Source: Rhizomys pruinosus
Taxonomy: Eukaryota; Chordata; Mammalia; Rodentia; Spalacidae
Direction of reading: 5' to 3'
Assembly (NCBI GenBank): GCA_009823505.1
Contig: VZQC01010425.1
Location: forward strand, 4,027,582 to 4,091,581
DNA length: 64,000 bases
Under the pieces are notes generated by a model. That model saw only the letters and a program-made list of their open reading frames with translations. It did no database searches and was not told where the DNA came from. Made by a program: the position numbers and the translations under genes. Shown here piece by piece: positions 23,536 through 35,530 of this stretch; position 1 is the stretch's first letter; each line of letters starts with the position of its first letter.

Positions 23536-25537
23536 TGGTTTTTTTGTTTTGTTTTGTTTTTTACATTTGGGGGCTTTGGTTTTGTTCTCTTGGCTGAGAG
23601 GCTATAAATAGTGGACATCGAGAGTTACAGAGAAGAGAGCATTTCCCCCTCCCCTCCACTGAGGATGATAGATCTAAGTGAGTGGGGACCCACAGCTTTC
23701 AGTCTTTCCAGTGTAGGCCTGAACCCTTCTGCCCAGCTCCTTGGTGGCACCCTCTCCTCTTGACACTTTTCTGCTTCTTGTAAACATAAACTGCATGTTG
23801 CTAAAATCAGTCACATGGGGCACACTGACCCGAATTTCCTCCAGGACAGGCCAGACAAGCCATCAGAAGGGAGTTGGAGGTCTAGATGGGAAGGCCAGGC
23901 TTGAGCTCTGACTAGACATACAAGCATGGGCATCAAGACCCAGAGTGGTTGCTGAAAGGCCCAGGAACTACATAGGGAATGGAAGCATCCAGGTGAGGGA
24001 GGAAGGCAGGCTGGGCCCAGGAGGCCCAGCGGCCACTGGGATAGAGCGAGAGGAGGCCATCTGTAGAAGACATGGTCAGAGCTCATCCTACCCATAGACC
24101 TATCGACAGAGGCCCCCATTTCTCTCCTGTGGTGCAGGGTCAGAGTTCACACTTTGGTAGTCAAGGGAAAGGCAGAGAACAAAGACACAGAGGTCATGTG
24201 CACCCATGTCACTTCTACCTGAGGCTCATGCACTGCTCCCGCTCCTTAGTCTGTACCCAGCCCAAGGCAGTATATTCTTAGAAGGCTTCAGGTATACAGG
24301 CAACTGGAAGCATGATCACAGGACACCCTAGCCACCTGTGGCTAGTAAGAAGGTAGGGACTCTAGTGCAGATTCAATAAACGGGTACACCACAGCCTTTT
24401 CCAGTGTCTAGTCTGAATGTCATCCCACTCAGCCCTGAGGCTTTACACAATCCACGGGAGCAAATGGTCTGCTAGGAGCCAAGCAGAGCTTGCTGCAGAA
24501 CTAAAAGATCTGTCAGCCATTGCAACTGTCAGCAGGGTAGGGGCTGTGCTACCCATGGCTCCTGACATGCTATAGTGGTTCCTGACACTGTCGGCTTCCC
24601 TGGGTCCCTGTCCTGAGCTCTGGAGACAAGCTTTCACTCCGAAGCTGATGGCCCAGTGCCTGGGACAGCACCCAAAGACAGCCGCCTGCTCTGGGTAGCC
24701 CCAGATTTTGGAATGGGGCTTCCCTGGGGCCTAATCCCAGCCTCACAGTTTATTTTCTTTACTTAGTCACACATGGTGAGAGTTGGTTCTCTATAGGAGA
24801 AGCCTGCCGCTTGAGTGAGTTGGGGGTCACCAAGCTGCCCTGGACATGGCTGTGGGTGCCTAGATGGGTTATCTCTTAGTGCTGCCTCTGGAGGCCAGCC
24901 AGAGAGGAAAAGGAGGAATCGTCCAAAGAAAAGAGCCTCCTGGCCTTCCAGACCCAGGTGAGGGTCCTGGCGGCTCCACGTAGGCAAGCACAGAGACGCA
25001 GATGGACAGAGACAGAGTACATAGGCACCTTGTGCCAAGTCAGTGTCTGGTGAAGCAGCAGAGGCCTGGCTCACACCATATTCAGAAGGAAAGAAAGGGC
25101 AAGGAAAAGTCCTGGTCAGAACCCAAGTGGCTTGGGGCTTTTTGTTTAGAATGGCAGCAAAAATCTGTGCTGAGTGCCAAAGGCACGTCTCTCAAAAATG
25201 TGTGCTCAGAGTCAAGCAGAGATGAGTTCTTTCATTGGTTCCACTTGACTTGAATTGTCGTGTTCAAAACTACTGGGGTAGGCAGACATTGGCTTATCTG
25301 CAGAGTCAAGCTAATGCGAAATATGCTTCAACTGCAAGACAGCGTGCCAAAGCATTTCCATTTCATAGCCTGCATTTTTTTCCTTGAGCTACAGACCCAG
25401 AGGGGAGTGGGCATGAGGCCAGCAAGTGCGCTGGGCTGAGTGTGCTCTGTCCTTGGGAGCACAGAGATTGGCCAGGCGTCTCCTAGGTGCTTCTGGGATT
25501 TCAGCTTCTTGGTCACCAGGGAAAGTGTGCATCTAGA

Positions 25538-25786
25538 AAGATGGCTCAGTCTGTCAAGTTCTTATCACGCAAGCATGAGGACCTAGGCTCAAACTCCAAC
25601 ACCCACGTAAGAAAGGCTAAGCACACTGTTTACATGCTCCCCAGTCCAGGGTGGTGGACACAGTGATCCCTGGGGGGGTGACTGACCAGACGCTCTAGCA
25701 GAATCTGTAAGCTCCAGGTTCAGAGAGAGACCTTGTCTCAGAAAGTACAGTGGGAAACAAGAAGACACCTAATGTCAACCTCTGGC

Positions 25787-25833
<47 letters not shown>

Positions 25834-25840
25834 AAGAATG
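25538..25840 (+). repeat. RSINE1 / B4-family SINE with a (CA)n tail
   Basis: 'agatggctcagtctgtcaag', 'gcaagcatgaggacctaggc', 'gagagagaccttgtctcag', then 'caacctctggcc' and the CA microsatellite at 25790-25830. This is the RSINE1 order. Confidence 0.75.
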
Positions 25841-28800
25841 TAGAGAACAGACCAGTGTCCCAACCCCATACAATAGGAGATGACCGGACTTACCTCTTCC
25901 TAAGGCCCATCTACTCAGCTGAGGGTGTGGGTACAATCAAAGGAAGGGGCCCAGAAGGTGCTTCTTGCTACCCAGTGTGACCCCTGACAAGGAGAGGAAT
26001 CAGAGAGCCCTGAGGAGCCATGATCCCTCCCCTGGATGTACAAAAAGCAGACCAGACACAGTCCTCCTCAGAAAAGAGCAGGAGAGAAAGCTCCGGGGCC
26101 CTGCCCAAGTGTCCCTGACAATTTCATTCTATGGGTCAGCCTGTGCTCTGCATTTCTGACTCCGATCATTGCTATACTTCAGGGACCACAATACAGGCAG
26201 CCAGCCTAGAAGACAGGCTCTTGAGGGCCCTTGCACCATAGAACTCGGATTCACCCAAGCTGGTCACTCTGGTCAGTAGCATTAGCTGCAAATATTCTGG
26301 AATTCTGAACGACTTGCCGTAGGAAAGCATTAGAAAAACAGCTATGAGCAAGGTCTTTTTTTGTCTGCTGACCTGTGGGAAGGCTGAAGAATTCCTGCTT
26401 GGCAAAGCCTTTTCGATTTGCACCCGAGAGCCAGGAGCACCTCAAAGTGTGACCCCCATCTTCAGTAAAGAGGGTAGGAAGGGGGAACAGGGTATGGTTT
26501 ATTGCCTCTACAAAAATGAGCTTTTCTACACCATCAACCTTAACCCATCACTTTTACAAAGTGGCCAAATTTGTGGAGAAGAATCTGAGATCAACACATT
26601 CTTGAATAAATTAGAACCAATTATGGGAAACAAAGCGGCACCAGGCTTTGAGAATTCCTAGAAGTTCAGGGTTGCTGGAATCTCCGTCCTGTGAAATGGG
26701 GTGGCAGCCAATCCCTCCCATCAGCCCTCCCCCACTGTGCTCTGACTCCTTTTGTTGAGTATTTCTGCTCCTGATGGTCTACCATGCCCTAACAGTCTCT
26801 AGTTGAAACATCTGTACACTGTCTGGAAAATTCCATGTAAAATGACCACATCTTACAGGTGAAATGGCCTGATGGATCACATAGATGTCTCCAAGGGAAA
26901 ATCACACTGTAAGTCCTGTGAGTCAAGGCAGGGGGCTTTTGGAGACAGGGTCGGAAGAAGTCTAGTACTTTGGTGTTCCTCCAACAAATACCATCACTTG
27001 GCTGTGTTCCATGCCCACCCCTGCACAGGACCCCTCACTTCTGTGGTCATTGCTCCCTCCTTCAAAGCTTGGATTTGCACTGTTCTTCCATGTCGCAAGC
27101 ACATACCTTCTAAACATTTTTGTTTGTCATTGCCATGTAAGGCAGGCTGTTCCTGCTGTCACAGGAATTTCCCTCTCTGGGTCCAGGTCTCATGGACTCA
27201 AGTCAGGCTCCATCCATCACTGGGTGTAAACTTTCAGGTCTTGACCCTTGTCTTCCTCTGTGAGAAGACTTTAGAATCCTCCCATGTATGTAAGGCTAAA
27301 AGGATTTAGTCCTTCGGTTCTGTAATTTCAAGGAAGGCCTTAACAGGCCCTGATTACTATGAACACATCCTAAAGGCTCTGGTGACTGTGCGTCCTCTCC
27401 ACCAGCACCCTCAAACTTCATTGACCCTTAACGGCCCATGTCCCCAGTCATCTCTGCTCTCCTGAGTCATGACACCTTGGCCAGTAATTCCAAGGTCTTC
27501 AACACAGAAGGAACTACTCCTGTCTCTTTCCACCATGGTAAACCATTAACTAGTCTGTGTGAGTATAACAATTGGAGTTCTCACTGACCCAACTCATCTT
27601 ATACCCACTCCCTGACAACCTCAGTGACAGTAGAGGCTGACCAGAGCCTGTCCTCGGGCCAGTGCCCTGTCCACTGGCCCCACAGCGTGTAGCTGCCTCT
27701 TTGTTTGTTCTCCTGGAATCTATCTAGCATCTTTAGTCATAATCTGCTTGGTAGCAAAGAATACCATCTTAGCTCAATTGCCAGTGCAGTTCACAGAGGC
27801 TCAGAGGCAGTGGAAACATTGACCATGCTTGACTAAAGGGTCTTATGTAGACAATAGCTCATGACCAATATCTTGTTGGGGGTATTGGTCTAAGACTCCA
27901 AAACCACTACCTCTCTCCAGCACACACACATCCTCCCCCGTCTCTGCCAGTCCCCTCACCTGGCATGGCTCTGTGCCTGGCACCCCCCCCCATTCCATGG
28001 CCCACCATTCTCAGAGTGCTCCTGCCCAGCCCCATTCTGGCTGCAAAACTGAAGCTAAGTGCCCTGGCTCCTCACTGGCTGGCCTTGTCCTCTGCCTCAG
28101 TCCTCATTCACTCTGAGAGCATACATACAGTTGTCCCAGCCTTATCATTCAGAACCAGCCTGTCTCCTAACCCTCAGCCAGCCCTCCCAGTATCAAGCCT
28201 CAGCACTGCCCCCCCCCAGAGTTTAACACCCAAGCCTTGTCTCTCAAAGGCCAGGGAGGGTGACCCTCATCTACTGCCAGCTGGCTTTCCCCAGTTTGCC
28301 TCCAGAGTGAAGAGGTCAAGGGGCTGTTGGAATGAAAAACAAAGAAATTCAGTTTGAAGTCATTGACTTGTGTTGTTTTAAGAGAGGAATTCATAACTGT
28401 GGGTGTCAGTGAGCCATTAAAATCCTCCACCGTCCCGGCAGAGGCCTCCTGCTGTGACCCACACCCCATAAAGTCTGTTCTCATGATCAGTTACAACCAT
28501 GTAAGTCTCAGCACCTGTCTGTCATCTTTTCAAAGTCAGCCTTTCAAGCAAAATAGTCAATGTCGACACCTCATAATTTCTTGGACACAGGTATAATTAG
28601 AAAAATCAGAGTAGAATTTTGTCTTTTTCTGGTTTTACTTATGACACATAGTCAACATGTTAAATGGTCATTGAGCGATGAATGAAATTATAGTCAGAAT
28701 CAGGTACTATAAACCTCACTAGTGTAAACTTGATGATGACTTGGGCTCAGCCAACTAACTGTAGGCTAAAAAGAGTCTTGAGCTGATCTGCTATATAGTT

Positions 28801-28928
28801 CATTGGTATGTTCTTAGCATGCCTAGGGAAACCTCTCCTCAGAGCACTTCAAATCTCTTATGACAGGTCTGATCTACGTGATCAGATCATCTGAAAACTG
28901 GGACTTCTTAGTTTGTGCTGAGTTGTTT

Positions 28929-28986
28929 AAAAAGCAGAGGTAGGAAAAAAAATAATAAAATTTTTTTTACAAAAAGCAGAGGTAGG
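28929..28986. repeat. Direct repeat bracketing a 26-bp A/T-only insert
   Basis: aaaaagcagaggtagg occurs at 28929-28944 and exactly again at 28971-28986. Between them is a 26-bp A/T-rich stretch. It looks like a target duplication around little more than a tail. Confidence 0.7.
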
Positions 28987-29125
28987 GGCTGAGCATAGTA
29001 GTGCACACCTTTAATCTCAGAACTCAGGAGGCAAAAGCAGGCAGATCTCTGTGAGTTCCAGGTCAGCTGGAGCTACAAGAAGACCCTGTTTCAAAAAGAC
29101 CCTCCAAAACAAATAAACAGATAAT
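28987..29125 (+). repeat. B1 SINE, internally deleted
   Basis: Plus-strand B1 lacking the roughly 25-bp segment between its two GGCCAGC-like words ('gagttccaggtcagctggagc'). A similar deletion is present in the copy at 36223-36344. Confidence 0.8.
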
Positions 29126-29139
29126 AAGTCAGGGGAAGT

Positions 29140-29361
29140 GCTGGAGAGATCGCTCAGTGGTTAAGAGAACTGGCAGCTCTTGCAGAAGACCTGAATTTGA
29201 TTTCCAGCATCCACATGGCAGCTAATAACCATCTGTAACTCCAGTTCCAGGAGAATCCAATGCCACTTGTGACCTCTGCAGGTACTGCATGACACAGGTG
29301 CACTTACCATACAGGCAATACATTATACACATAAAATAAAAATAATAAATAAAATATAAAA
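29140..29361 (+). repeat. tRNA-derived SINE
   Basis: 'gtgctggagagatcgctcag' to an A-rich tail at about 29330-29361. Diverged from the younger copies. Confidence 0.85.
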
Positions 29362-29583
29362 ATCAGAGTTAGAGAGATGGCCGAGCCATTAAGAGTATTG
29401 GCTGCTCTTGCAGAGAACCTGGGTTCAGTTCCCAGCCCCCATATGGCAGCTTACGACCATCTAAAACTCCAGTTCCAGGTCATCTGACGCCCATAGGCAT
29501 TGCACACACAGGTGCACTTACCCACATGCAGGCAAAACACTCATAAAATTTAAAAATTAAACAAAATTAATTAATTAATTAAG
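29362..29583 (+). repeat. tRNA-derived SINE
   Basis: 'gagttagagagatggccgag', 'gggttcagttcccagcc', then a tail ending in repeated attaatta. Flanked by aaaatcagagttagag and aagaatcagaggtagag, which resemble the direct repeat at 28929. Confidence 0.8.
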
Positions 29584-29866
29584 AATCAGAGGTAGAGTGC
29601 TTGCCTAGAATCTACCAGAAAAGGGCAAGGGGCATTACTCATTGCCTAGGATCTACCAGTGATGGGGTTGGGAGTGTGGCTTACCGGTGGACTACTTACT
29701 TAGCATATATAAGCCTAGCAGGCAAACAAACAACCCATTCTCCCACCATCACACACACAAAACAATCCCTTAAAATGTGTTCCTATTTTCAGAGTTCTCC
29801 AAATCAAATACAATTTTTTCTGTTCTATCTACTCTTTCCATAAGTAAAAATCTAGCTTCATGTTGA

Positions 29867-30034
29867 TCCTTTCTTTTTTTTTTTGGTCTTTTCTTGGTCT
29901 TGGACAGGGTCTCCCTGTAGCCCCAGCTGGCCTGGAACTCACTCTGTAGACCAGGCTGGCCTTGAACTCACAAAGATCCGCCTGCCCCTGCCTGCCGAGT
30001 GCTAGGATTAAAGGCGTGCGCCATCATGCCCGGC
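29867..30034 (-). repeat. B1 SINE with TSD
   Basis: Antisense B1. Flanked by the perfect 16-bp duplication tctagcttcatgttga at 29851-29866 and 30035-30050. Confidence 0.93.
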
Positions 30035-30373
30035 TCTAGCTTCATGTTGAAAAAGTACCAGATGATGCTGTCTCATTTGCCTTGGATGGATGTGAGCATG
30101 GCACACAAAGATTTCCCTCTGTGAGCATCTTGCTATTTCCTTCTTTACTCTCATGTTATATGAAAGAATAAAACACTGGACTTTATGAAAAAAAATTGAT
30201 GTCACAGACATGTACAGCCCAATAACTAATTTGTGTGTTTAATTTGATGATTATACAATACCAACAATGATAAGGATGTTTTTTGTGATGAGGTCTTCCT
30301 AGGTTTAACATCTTATTGTCAGATTGGACCTAAATATTGACTAGTTCAAACATTTCTTAAAGTTGAGGACTAG

Positions 30374-30597
30374 AGGGGCTGGAGAGATGGGTTGATGGTT
30401 AAGAGCACTGGCTGCTCTTGCAGAGGACCCAGGTTCGATTGTCAGCACCCACATGGTGGCTAACAACCATCTCCAGTTCCAGGGGATCCAACACCCTCTT
30501 CTGACCTCCACAGCCACTGCACAACATAGGTGCACCTACTTACATGCAAGCAATACCCTCATACACATAAAATAAAAATAATAAATAACTTTTTTTT
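30374..30597 (+). repeat. tRNA-derived SINE with TSD
   Basis: Plus strand. Flanked by aagttgaggactaga (30359-30373) and aagttgagtactaga (30598-30612). Confidence 0.92.
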
Positions 30598-30602
30598 AAG
30601 TT

Positions 30603-30680
30603 GAGTACTAGAGAAGTAGAGGGCCTGCTAAAAGCACACAGCCAGAGCCTGATAGTCCAAGATTCCAAGCCCTCTCCATG
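30603..30680 (-). repeat. MIR fragment
   Basis: 'aaagcacacagccagagcc' in a MIR-like antisense context. The SINE at 30374 may have landed in it. Confidence 0.4.
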
Positions 30681-31056
30681 TTAGCTTGATAAACGAATGC
30701 TCTCATATAATTTCTCTAATTAAAACATTTTATAAATTAGTCATGTGGGGGGATAAATTACATGATTCACTGTTTCTAAAGCTTGTTTTGGAAATGATGA
30801 CCAGAATATTCCTCTAGCTGGAACTCAGAGATCTTGGTAGAACTAATCTGTGCAAAAGAGTTCATGCTTCTTTCAGATCCTTATGATGCAAAAGGTTCTC
30901 TTTCCACATCATGTTTACTGGTCATAACGAGTTGGAGAAATAGGAAGCATCCAATCACAACAAAAAGCATGACTAAATTAAATGGAGCACTTGAGACTAC
31001 TAAAGAAGTTACTTTTATTATCCTTGTGATATTGGATTTTTTTGGTTCTGTGTGGC

Positions 31057-31186
31057 CTTTTTTTTTTTGGTCTTTTTGAGACAGGATCTCCCTGTAGCCC
31101 CAACTGGTCTGGAACTCACTATATAGACCAGACTGGCCTTGAACTCACAGAGATCTGCCTGCCTCTGCCTCCCAAAGGGGTATGAG
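31057..31186 (-). repeat. B1 SINE, 5'-truncated
   Basis: Antisense B1 from the poly-T through 'ctgcctctgcctcccaaa'. The element's first roughly 35 bp are missing. Confidence 0.88.
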
Positions 31187-31825
31187 ATTTTTTAAAATGA
31201 AGACGTTTTAAAGCAAAGACTTTGAATTAATGTTAGACACCCCCCTACACACAGTTATTCTTATAGTTAAATACAGAAACATCCCCACACTGCTGTCACC
31301 CTGAATCAGTACTGTAAAGGTCTAGAAAGGATGAGATTGGAGTTTGTGGAGGTAGAAATAGTGAGAGGAGGGAAGCATCCCAACTTACGGATGAAGAAAA
31401 GGAGACAGAAACGTTAGCCATCCCACAGGCCTCTAGCTTATGAGGAGTTTTTATTGAGACTTTGACCCTCTTTTGCTTAAAGTCTGTGTTCTAAGCACAC
31501 TATCCGTGGTTCACATAGTTCTGTGTGAAGTATTTCCGTGTATACACATTTGGTGTTTTTAGTCACCTCCTGAAAGAGATGGAGGAATATTAAGACCATG
31601 AAGAGACAGAAAGATGCTTGTACCTCATAGTACTCATAGGAAGAGAGCCAGGCCCAGCACACACAGCAAGGGGGGGGGGTGGAATTATGAAGGCAGCTTG
31701 TCATGTTTTTAATCTTGTGTATATGTGCACACACATGCATGGTTCTAAGATACACATGTATACGTGTGCACATAGAGGCCATAGGTCAATGTTGAATATC
31801 TTCCTCAATTGTCCTGCACCTTATT

Positions 31826-32045
31826 TTTTAAAACAGGGTTTCTCACTGAACCTGGAGCTCACCAGTTGCCTAGACTGGCTGGCTAGTGAGCTCCGGAGAT
31901 CCACCTGGATCTGCCGTCTCAGCACTAAAATTACAGATACTCACCACCGGGCCTGTCATTTACTTAGGAACTAAGGATCTGAACTCGGGTCCTAACAATT
32001 ATATGGCAAGAACTTTTACCGACTGGACCATCTTCCCAGTTTCTT
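31826..32045 (-). repeat. B4/RSINE-type SINE
   Basis: Antisense: 'acagggtttctcactgaacc', 'ctggctagtgagctccgg', 'tctgaactcgggtcct', 'ttttaccgactggaccatc'. This is the B4 arrangement. Confidence 0.7.
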
Positions 32046-32063
32046 GTCATCTTTTAAAAACAA

Positions 32064-32210
32064 AAGCTGGGCGTGGTGGTGCATGCCTTTAATCCTAGCA
32101 CTCGGGAGGCAGAGGCAGGCGGATCTTTGTGAGTTCAAGGCCAGCCTGGTCTACAGAGTGAGTTCTAGGACAGCTGGGGCTACAGGGAGATTCTGTCTGG
32201 AAAAGACCAA
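32064..32210 (+). repeat. B1 SINE
   Basis: Plus-strand full-length B1 whose A-rich tail (gaccaaaaaa) abuts a second B1 in the same orientation. Confidence 0.93.
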
Positions 32211-32214
32211 AAAA

Positions 32215-32366
32215 AGCCGGGCGTGGTGGCGCATGCCTTTAATCCTAGCACTTGGGAGGCAGGTGGATCTTTGTGAGTTCAAAGCCAGTTTGGTCTACAG
32301 AGTGAGTTCCAGGACAGCTGGGGCTACAGGGAGACCCTGTCTCAAAAAGACCAAAAAAAAAAAAAA
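32215..32366 (+). repeat. B1 SINE, 6-bp shorter box
   Basis: Plus-strand B1 directly after the previous one. It lacks one copy of the 'gaggca' word in the GGGAGGCAGAGGCAGG box. The tail is about A14. Confidence 0.93.
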
Positions 32367-32383
32367 GCCTATGTGACAGATTT

Positions 32384-32431
<48 letters not shown>
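32384..32431. repeat. (TA)n microsatellite
   Basis: About 23 TA units, 20 bp beyond the B1 pair. Confidence 0.97.
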
Positions 32432-32433
<2 letters not shown>

Positions 32434-32678
32434 TTAAATGCCAAGTGGACACTATTGATTCTGTTTCTTACTCTCAAAAATTTCCAAGCATGGTACAATT
32501 TTCTAATAAAACGTGATAAGAAGTTTAAATGCTGAAGATTTTAAGGGTTTCTGTCACCCCTTTAACTAGGAATGAAACTTGATTTTGTTTGGAGAGTCAC
32601 TCTTACAGCTGCATGACTTCACCCCAAGCAGGCTAAATAAAGGAATTTTCAGCATTATAACGGACACTAAGCAGACAG

Positions 32679-32692
32679 CTGACGCGTCAGCG
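32679..32692. promoter_or_regulatory. Perfect 14-bp palindrome with two TGACG half-sites
   Basis: gctgacgcgtcagc is its own reverse complement and places TGACG and CGTCA back to back, a bZIP-type (ATF/CREB/XBP1-like) arrangement. It sits in non-repeat sequence. Function is inference. Confidence 0.35.
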
Positions 32693-33687
32693 ATTCAGAG
32701 GGGTGAAGTTACAGGGCAAGCGTGGAAAGATCTGCAGTCCCGGGGCACTTTCCTTGGGTGGCTTCATTGTGTGGGTGCGTGGCAGGTCGGGTCGGAATGA
32801 GCTGGGAGGTGGGGGCAGGGGTGGGAGACCATCCAGCACTAGAGCTCTGCCCAGCCATTGTGTCAGTCTGATTGAGGCAAATCCCCTGAAGTCTATTGAA
32901 CCACCCAGCTGCTTATCCACATCATCTGAGCAGCTCTGAGAAGAGGGCGAAAACTCCTCAGGCCACTGTTTCTGGGAGCCACTTGTGGCTCAAAGCCAAG
33001 TGCGTTGCTGGCTTTGTTTTCCCAAGTGTCCAGGAGCCCCTTTCAAAAAGGCTTCTAATTGTTGTCCCACTGCTTTTGACCCAGAGGGCCCTGTCTGCAC
33101 CTTCCCAGGCGGTTCCTACATTTGGGAGGGCTTAGCCTTCTGGGAAGGAGGGAGCTTCTAGAACGCCCACTGCTAAACTCAGGCGACTTCCAAGGCAGCC
33201 ATTCCCAAGGGTTTGCAGGTTTTGACCTAGTTTGGCTGACTGACTCTTCTCTAAATAGCCTGGTAATCAGGACACAGGCCTGGTTAGGAGCCTTTCCCTG
33301 CACATTCCTCTGGGCGTACCTAACATCTTTCTGACCCTGCCTACAATCCCTCCTGGAGAAATGATGTTTAAGCAAATCGTGCATGTCCAGATTCTCTGGA
33401 GGGACAGTCACCTTATTGTATTTTTTTTTTTTTTGAAAAGGGAAATTTACTGACATTATTTTCTTCTAGAAAGATGGTAGTGCCTTTTCTGTCCTCCAGA
33501 CATCAATTTGAACAGTATATCCTGGAAGTAAAGTAAAAATAAAGAGTCAGGCCAATGCCAAGCCACAGTAAAAGGAAGCTGCAGGTGTCAGGACAGGAAG
33601 TGCCATCTGGAGCATCCCTAACTCCAGGATACACATCCTCCACCTCCTGGCAGAAACTAGCGTGAAGGGTAAATAAGTCTACCCCTG

Positions 33688-33907
33688 GGGCTGGAGAGAC
33701 GGCTCAGTGGTTAAGAGCACCGACTGCTCTTCCAGAGGACCTGGGTTTGATTCCCACTACCCACATGGCGGCTAAGAACCATCTTTAACTCCAGTTCCAG
33801 GGGAATTGGATGCCCTCTTCTGACCTCTGTGGCATTGCAGGACACAGGTGCACCAACCTACATGCAGACACATAAAAATAAATAAAAAATAAAAAATAAT
33901 TTTTAAA
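33688..33907 (+). repeat. tRNA-derived SINE with TSD
   Basis: Plus strand. Flanked by aagtctacccct and aagtctgcccct (33908-33919). The third quarter is shorter than in other copies. Confidence 0.92.
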
Positions 33908-34269
33908 AAGTCTGCCCCTTAATCTTCACCAACCTTCCATGTTGCTCATCTCAGGATTTCCATGTTGTTGAAAAATGGAAACAGTGGGGACCTCTTTGTT
34001 TTCCCATCTGTTCACAGTGTGGTCAGATCTACCACAGAGAGACGGACAGGGACCTTGTCCATGGCCACGTTGATCCCCTTAGACTGCTGCAGTGATAAGG
34101 ATGAGGGGCATTCACCCACCCTGACAGTAGCATGGTTGGTGGGGAGGCTGCTGACAGACTCCAAATTCCTCATAAGTGCAGTCAAGCTCCTAAGCCCAGG
34201 GGCAGAACGAAGGATGGGGCAATGCTCCAAAAACTAATTCAAAACAACCAACAGAAGAATCTGGTGTCT

Positions 34270-34345
34270 CATATTTGTGCACAATATTTGTATTTCTCTG
34301 ATTATTAATGAAGTCAGGCACGTTTGTGTGTATATCTCGGCTGTT
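34270..34345 (+). repeat. Ancient L1 fragment
   Basis: 'ttgtatttctctgattatta' followed by 'gaagtcaggcacg' resembles a widely shared old L1 3' segment. Confidence 0.5.
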
Positions 34346-34540
34346 TGGATAATTCCACTGTGTCCAGATCTCAGACCCATTCCTTCACTGCACTATTCCA
34401 TGCTGTCTGGGAGCTGTGTGTTCTGAACACAGGCTCTTGTGTGGTTACACGTGTTGAAAATGCCTCTTTCTACTCTGTAGCTGGCATTTTCTCTCCTGTA
34501 ATGATGGCCTTAGATAAGCTAATACCTCAGTTTTCATTAC

Positions 34541-35530
34541 ATTTTATTTATTGTGTGTACTGTGCACATGCACATATATATCTATACCATGGTGTGGATA
34601 TGGAAGTCAGAGCACAACTTTTTTTTTTTAAGGGATTCTACAATACAATGACACAGTTGTTTGCAGATAGCATTGATGTCACTCATTATGTCATACAATC
34701 AGGTAATTGCTGCATTTTGCAAGTATCTATTTCCAAATTTTGAACAAACCATGGTTCCCATAGACCAGTTGGAGAAGCTTGTATGCACAGGCATGTTGAT
34801 CAATCAAGAGTCCAGACTATATTCCTGTAGTCTCATGATTCACCCCTATCTCTCCACAGTCCTTACAATCTACCACGCCTCCTCTTCCACAGTTTGTTCC
34901 CTGGGCTTTGGGAAAGGGGCACAAGTGGGTGAGAAGAAAACAGTCTAATTTCTTTGGAGTTGTCATTTTGGACTCCAGTCTGTTCAGGTTGTTTCCCTTC
35001 ATGGATTGACAGCTTTCCCAGTGATACCCTTTTTAGTCATACTAACAAAGAACAAGCTATTGGATGTACAGGCATTTAAGCAGTACCACTTATTATGTCA
35101 AGCTAAGCTGTGAGCATAGACACAGATGCTTGGATGGCATGCTAATCCGCAAACTGTGGTTTCTCTATAAAGGGTGACAAGTTCTTACTGTGGCTCACAA
35201 CATCGCCCAACCACCAGAGGACACAAGCTTGTGGCATCTGCTGTGAGTTATTCCTCCAAAGGGAGAGAGCTAATAGCCAAATAGATTTGGGATATATATA
35301 GACACTTGGCTGCCACTGTTGCACAGTATCTCCAGGCTGTTGAGGTGTAGCTGATATTGACGGAGGAGTCTTGCTTGTCTCAGGGAGACCAATATTTTGC
35401 TGTATTGCTTAAGTCAGAGCACAACTTTTAAGAGTTGATTCCTATCACGTGGGTCCCAGGGACTGAACTCAGATCATCAGGATTGGCAGCAAGTACTTGT
35501 ACTCACTAAGCCATCTTACTGATCATAATT
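34541..35530 (-). repeat. B3-type SINE split by an L1-type insertion
   Basis: Antisense SINE halves at about 34541-34622 and 35411-35530 join into one element ('gtcagagcacaacttttaag', 'cgtgggtcccagggactgaa', 'tcactaagccatcttactg'). Confidence 0.75.
34623..35410 (-). mobile_element. L1-type retroelement 3' part, 788 bp
   Basis: Poly-T at the left end marks the minus strand as sense. Flanked by the perfect 19-bp duplication aagtcagagcacaactttt at 34604-34622 and 35411-35429. The block 34760-35025 is clearly related to the element at 44367-44940. I do not recognise the outer part. Confidence 0.7.
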
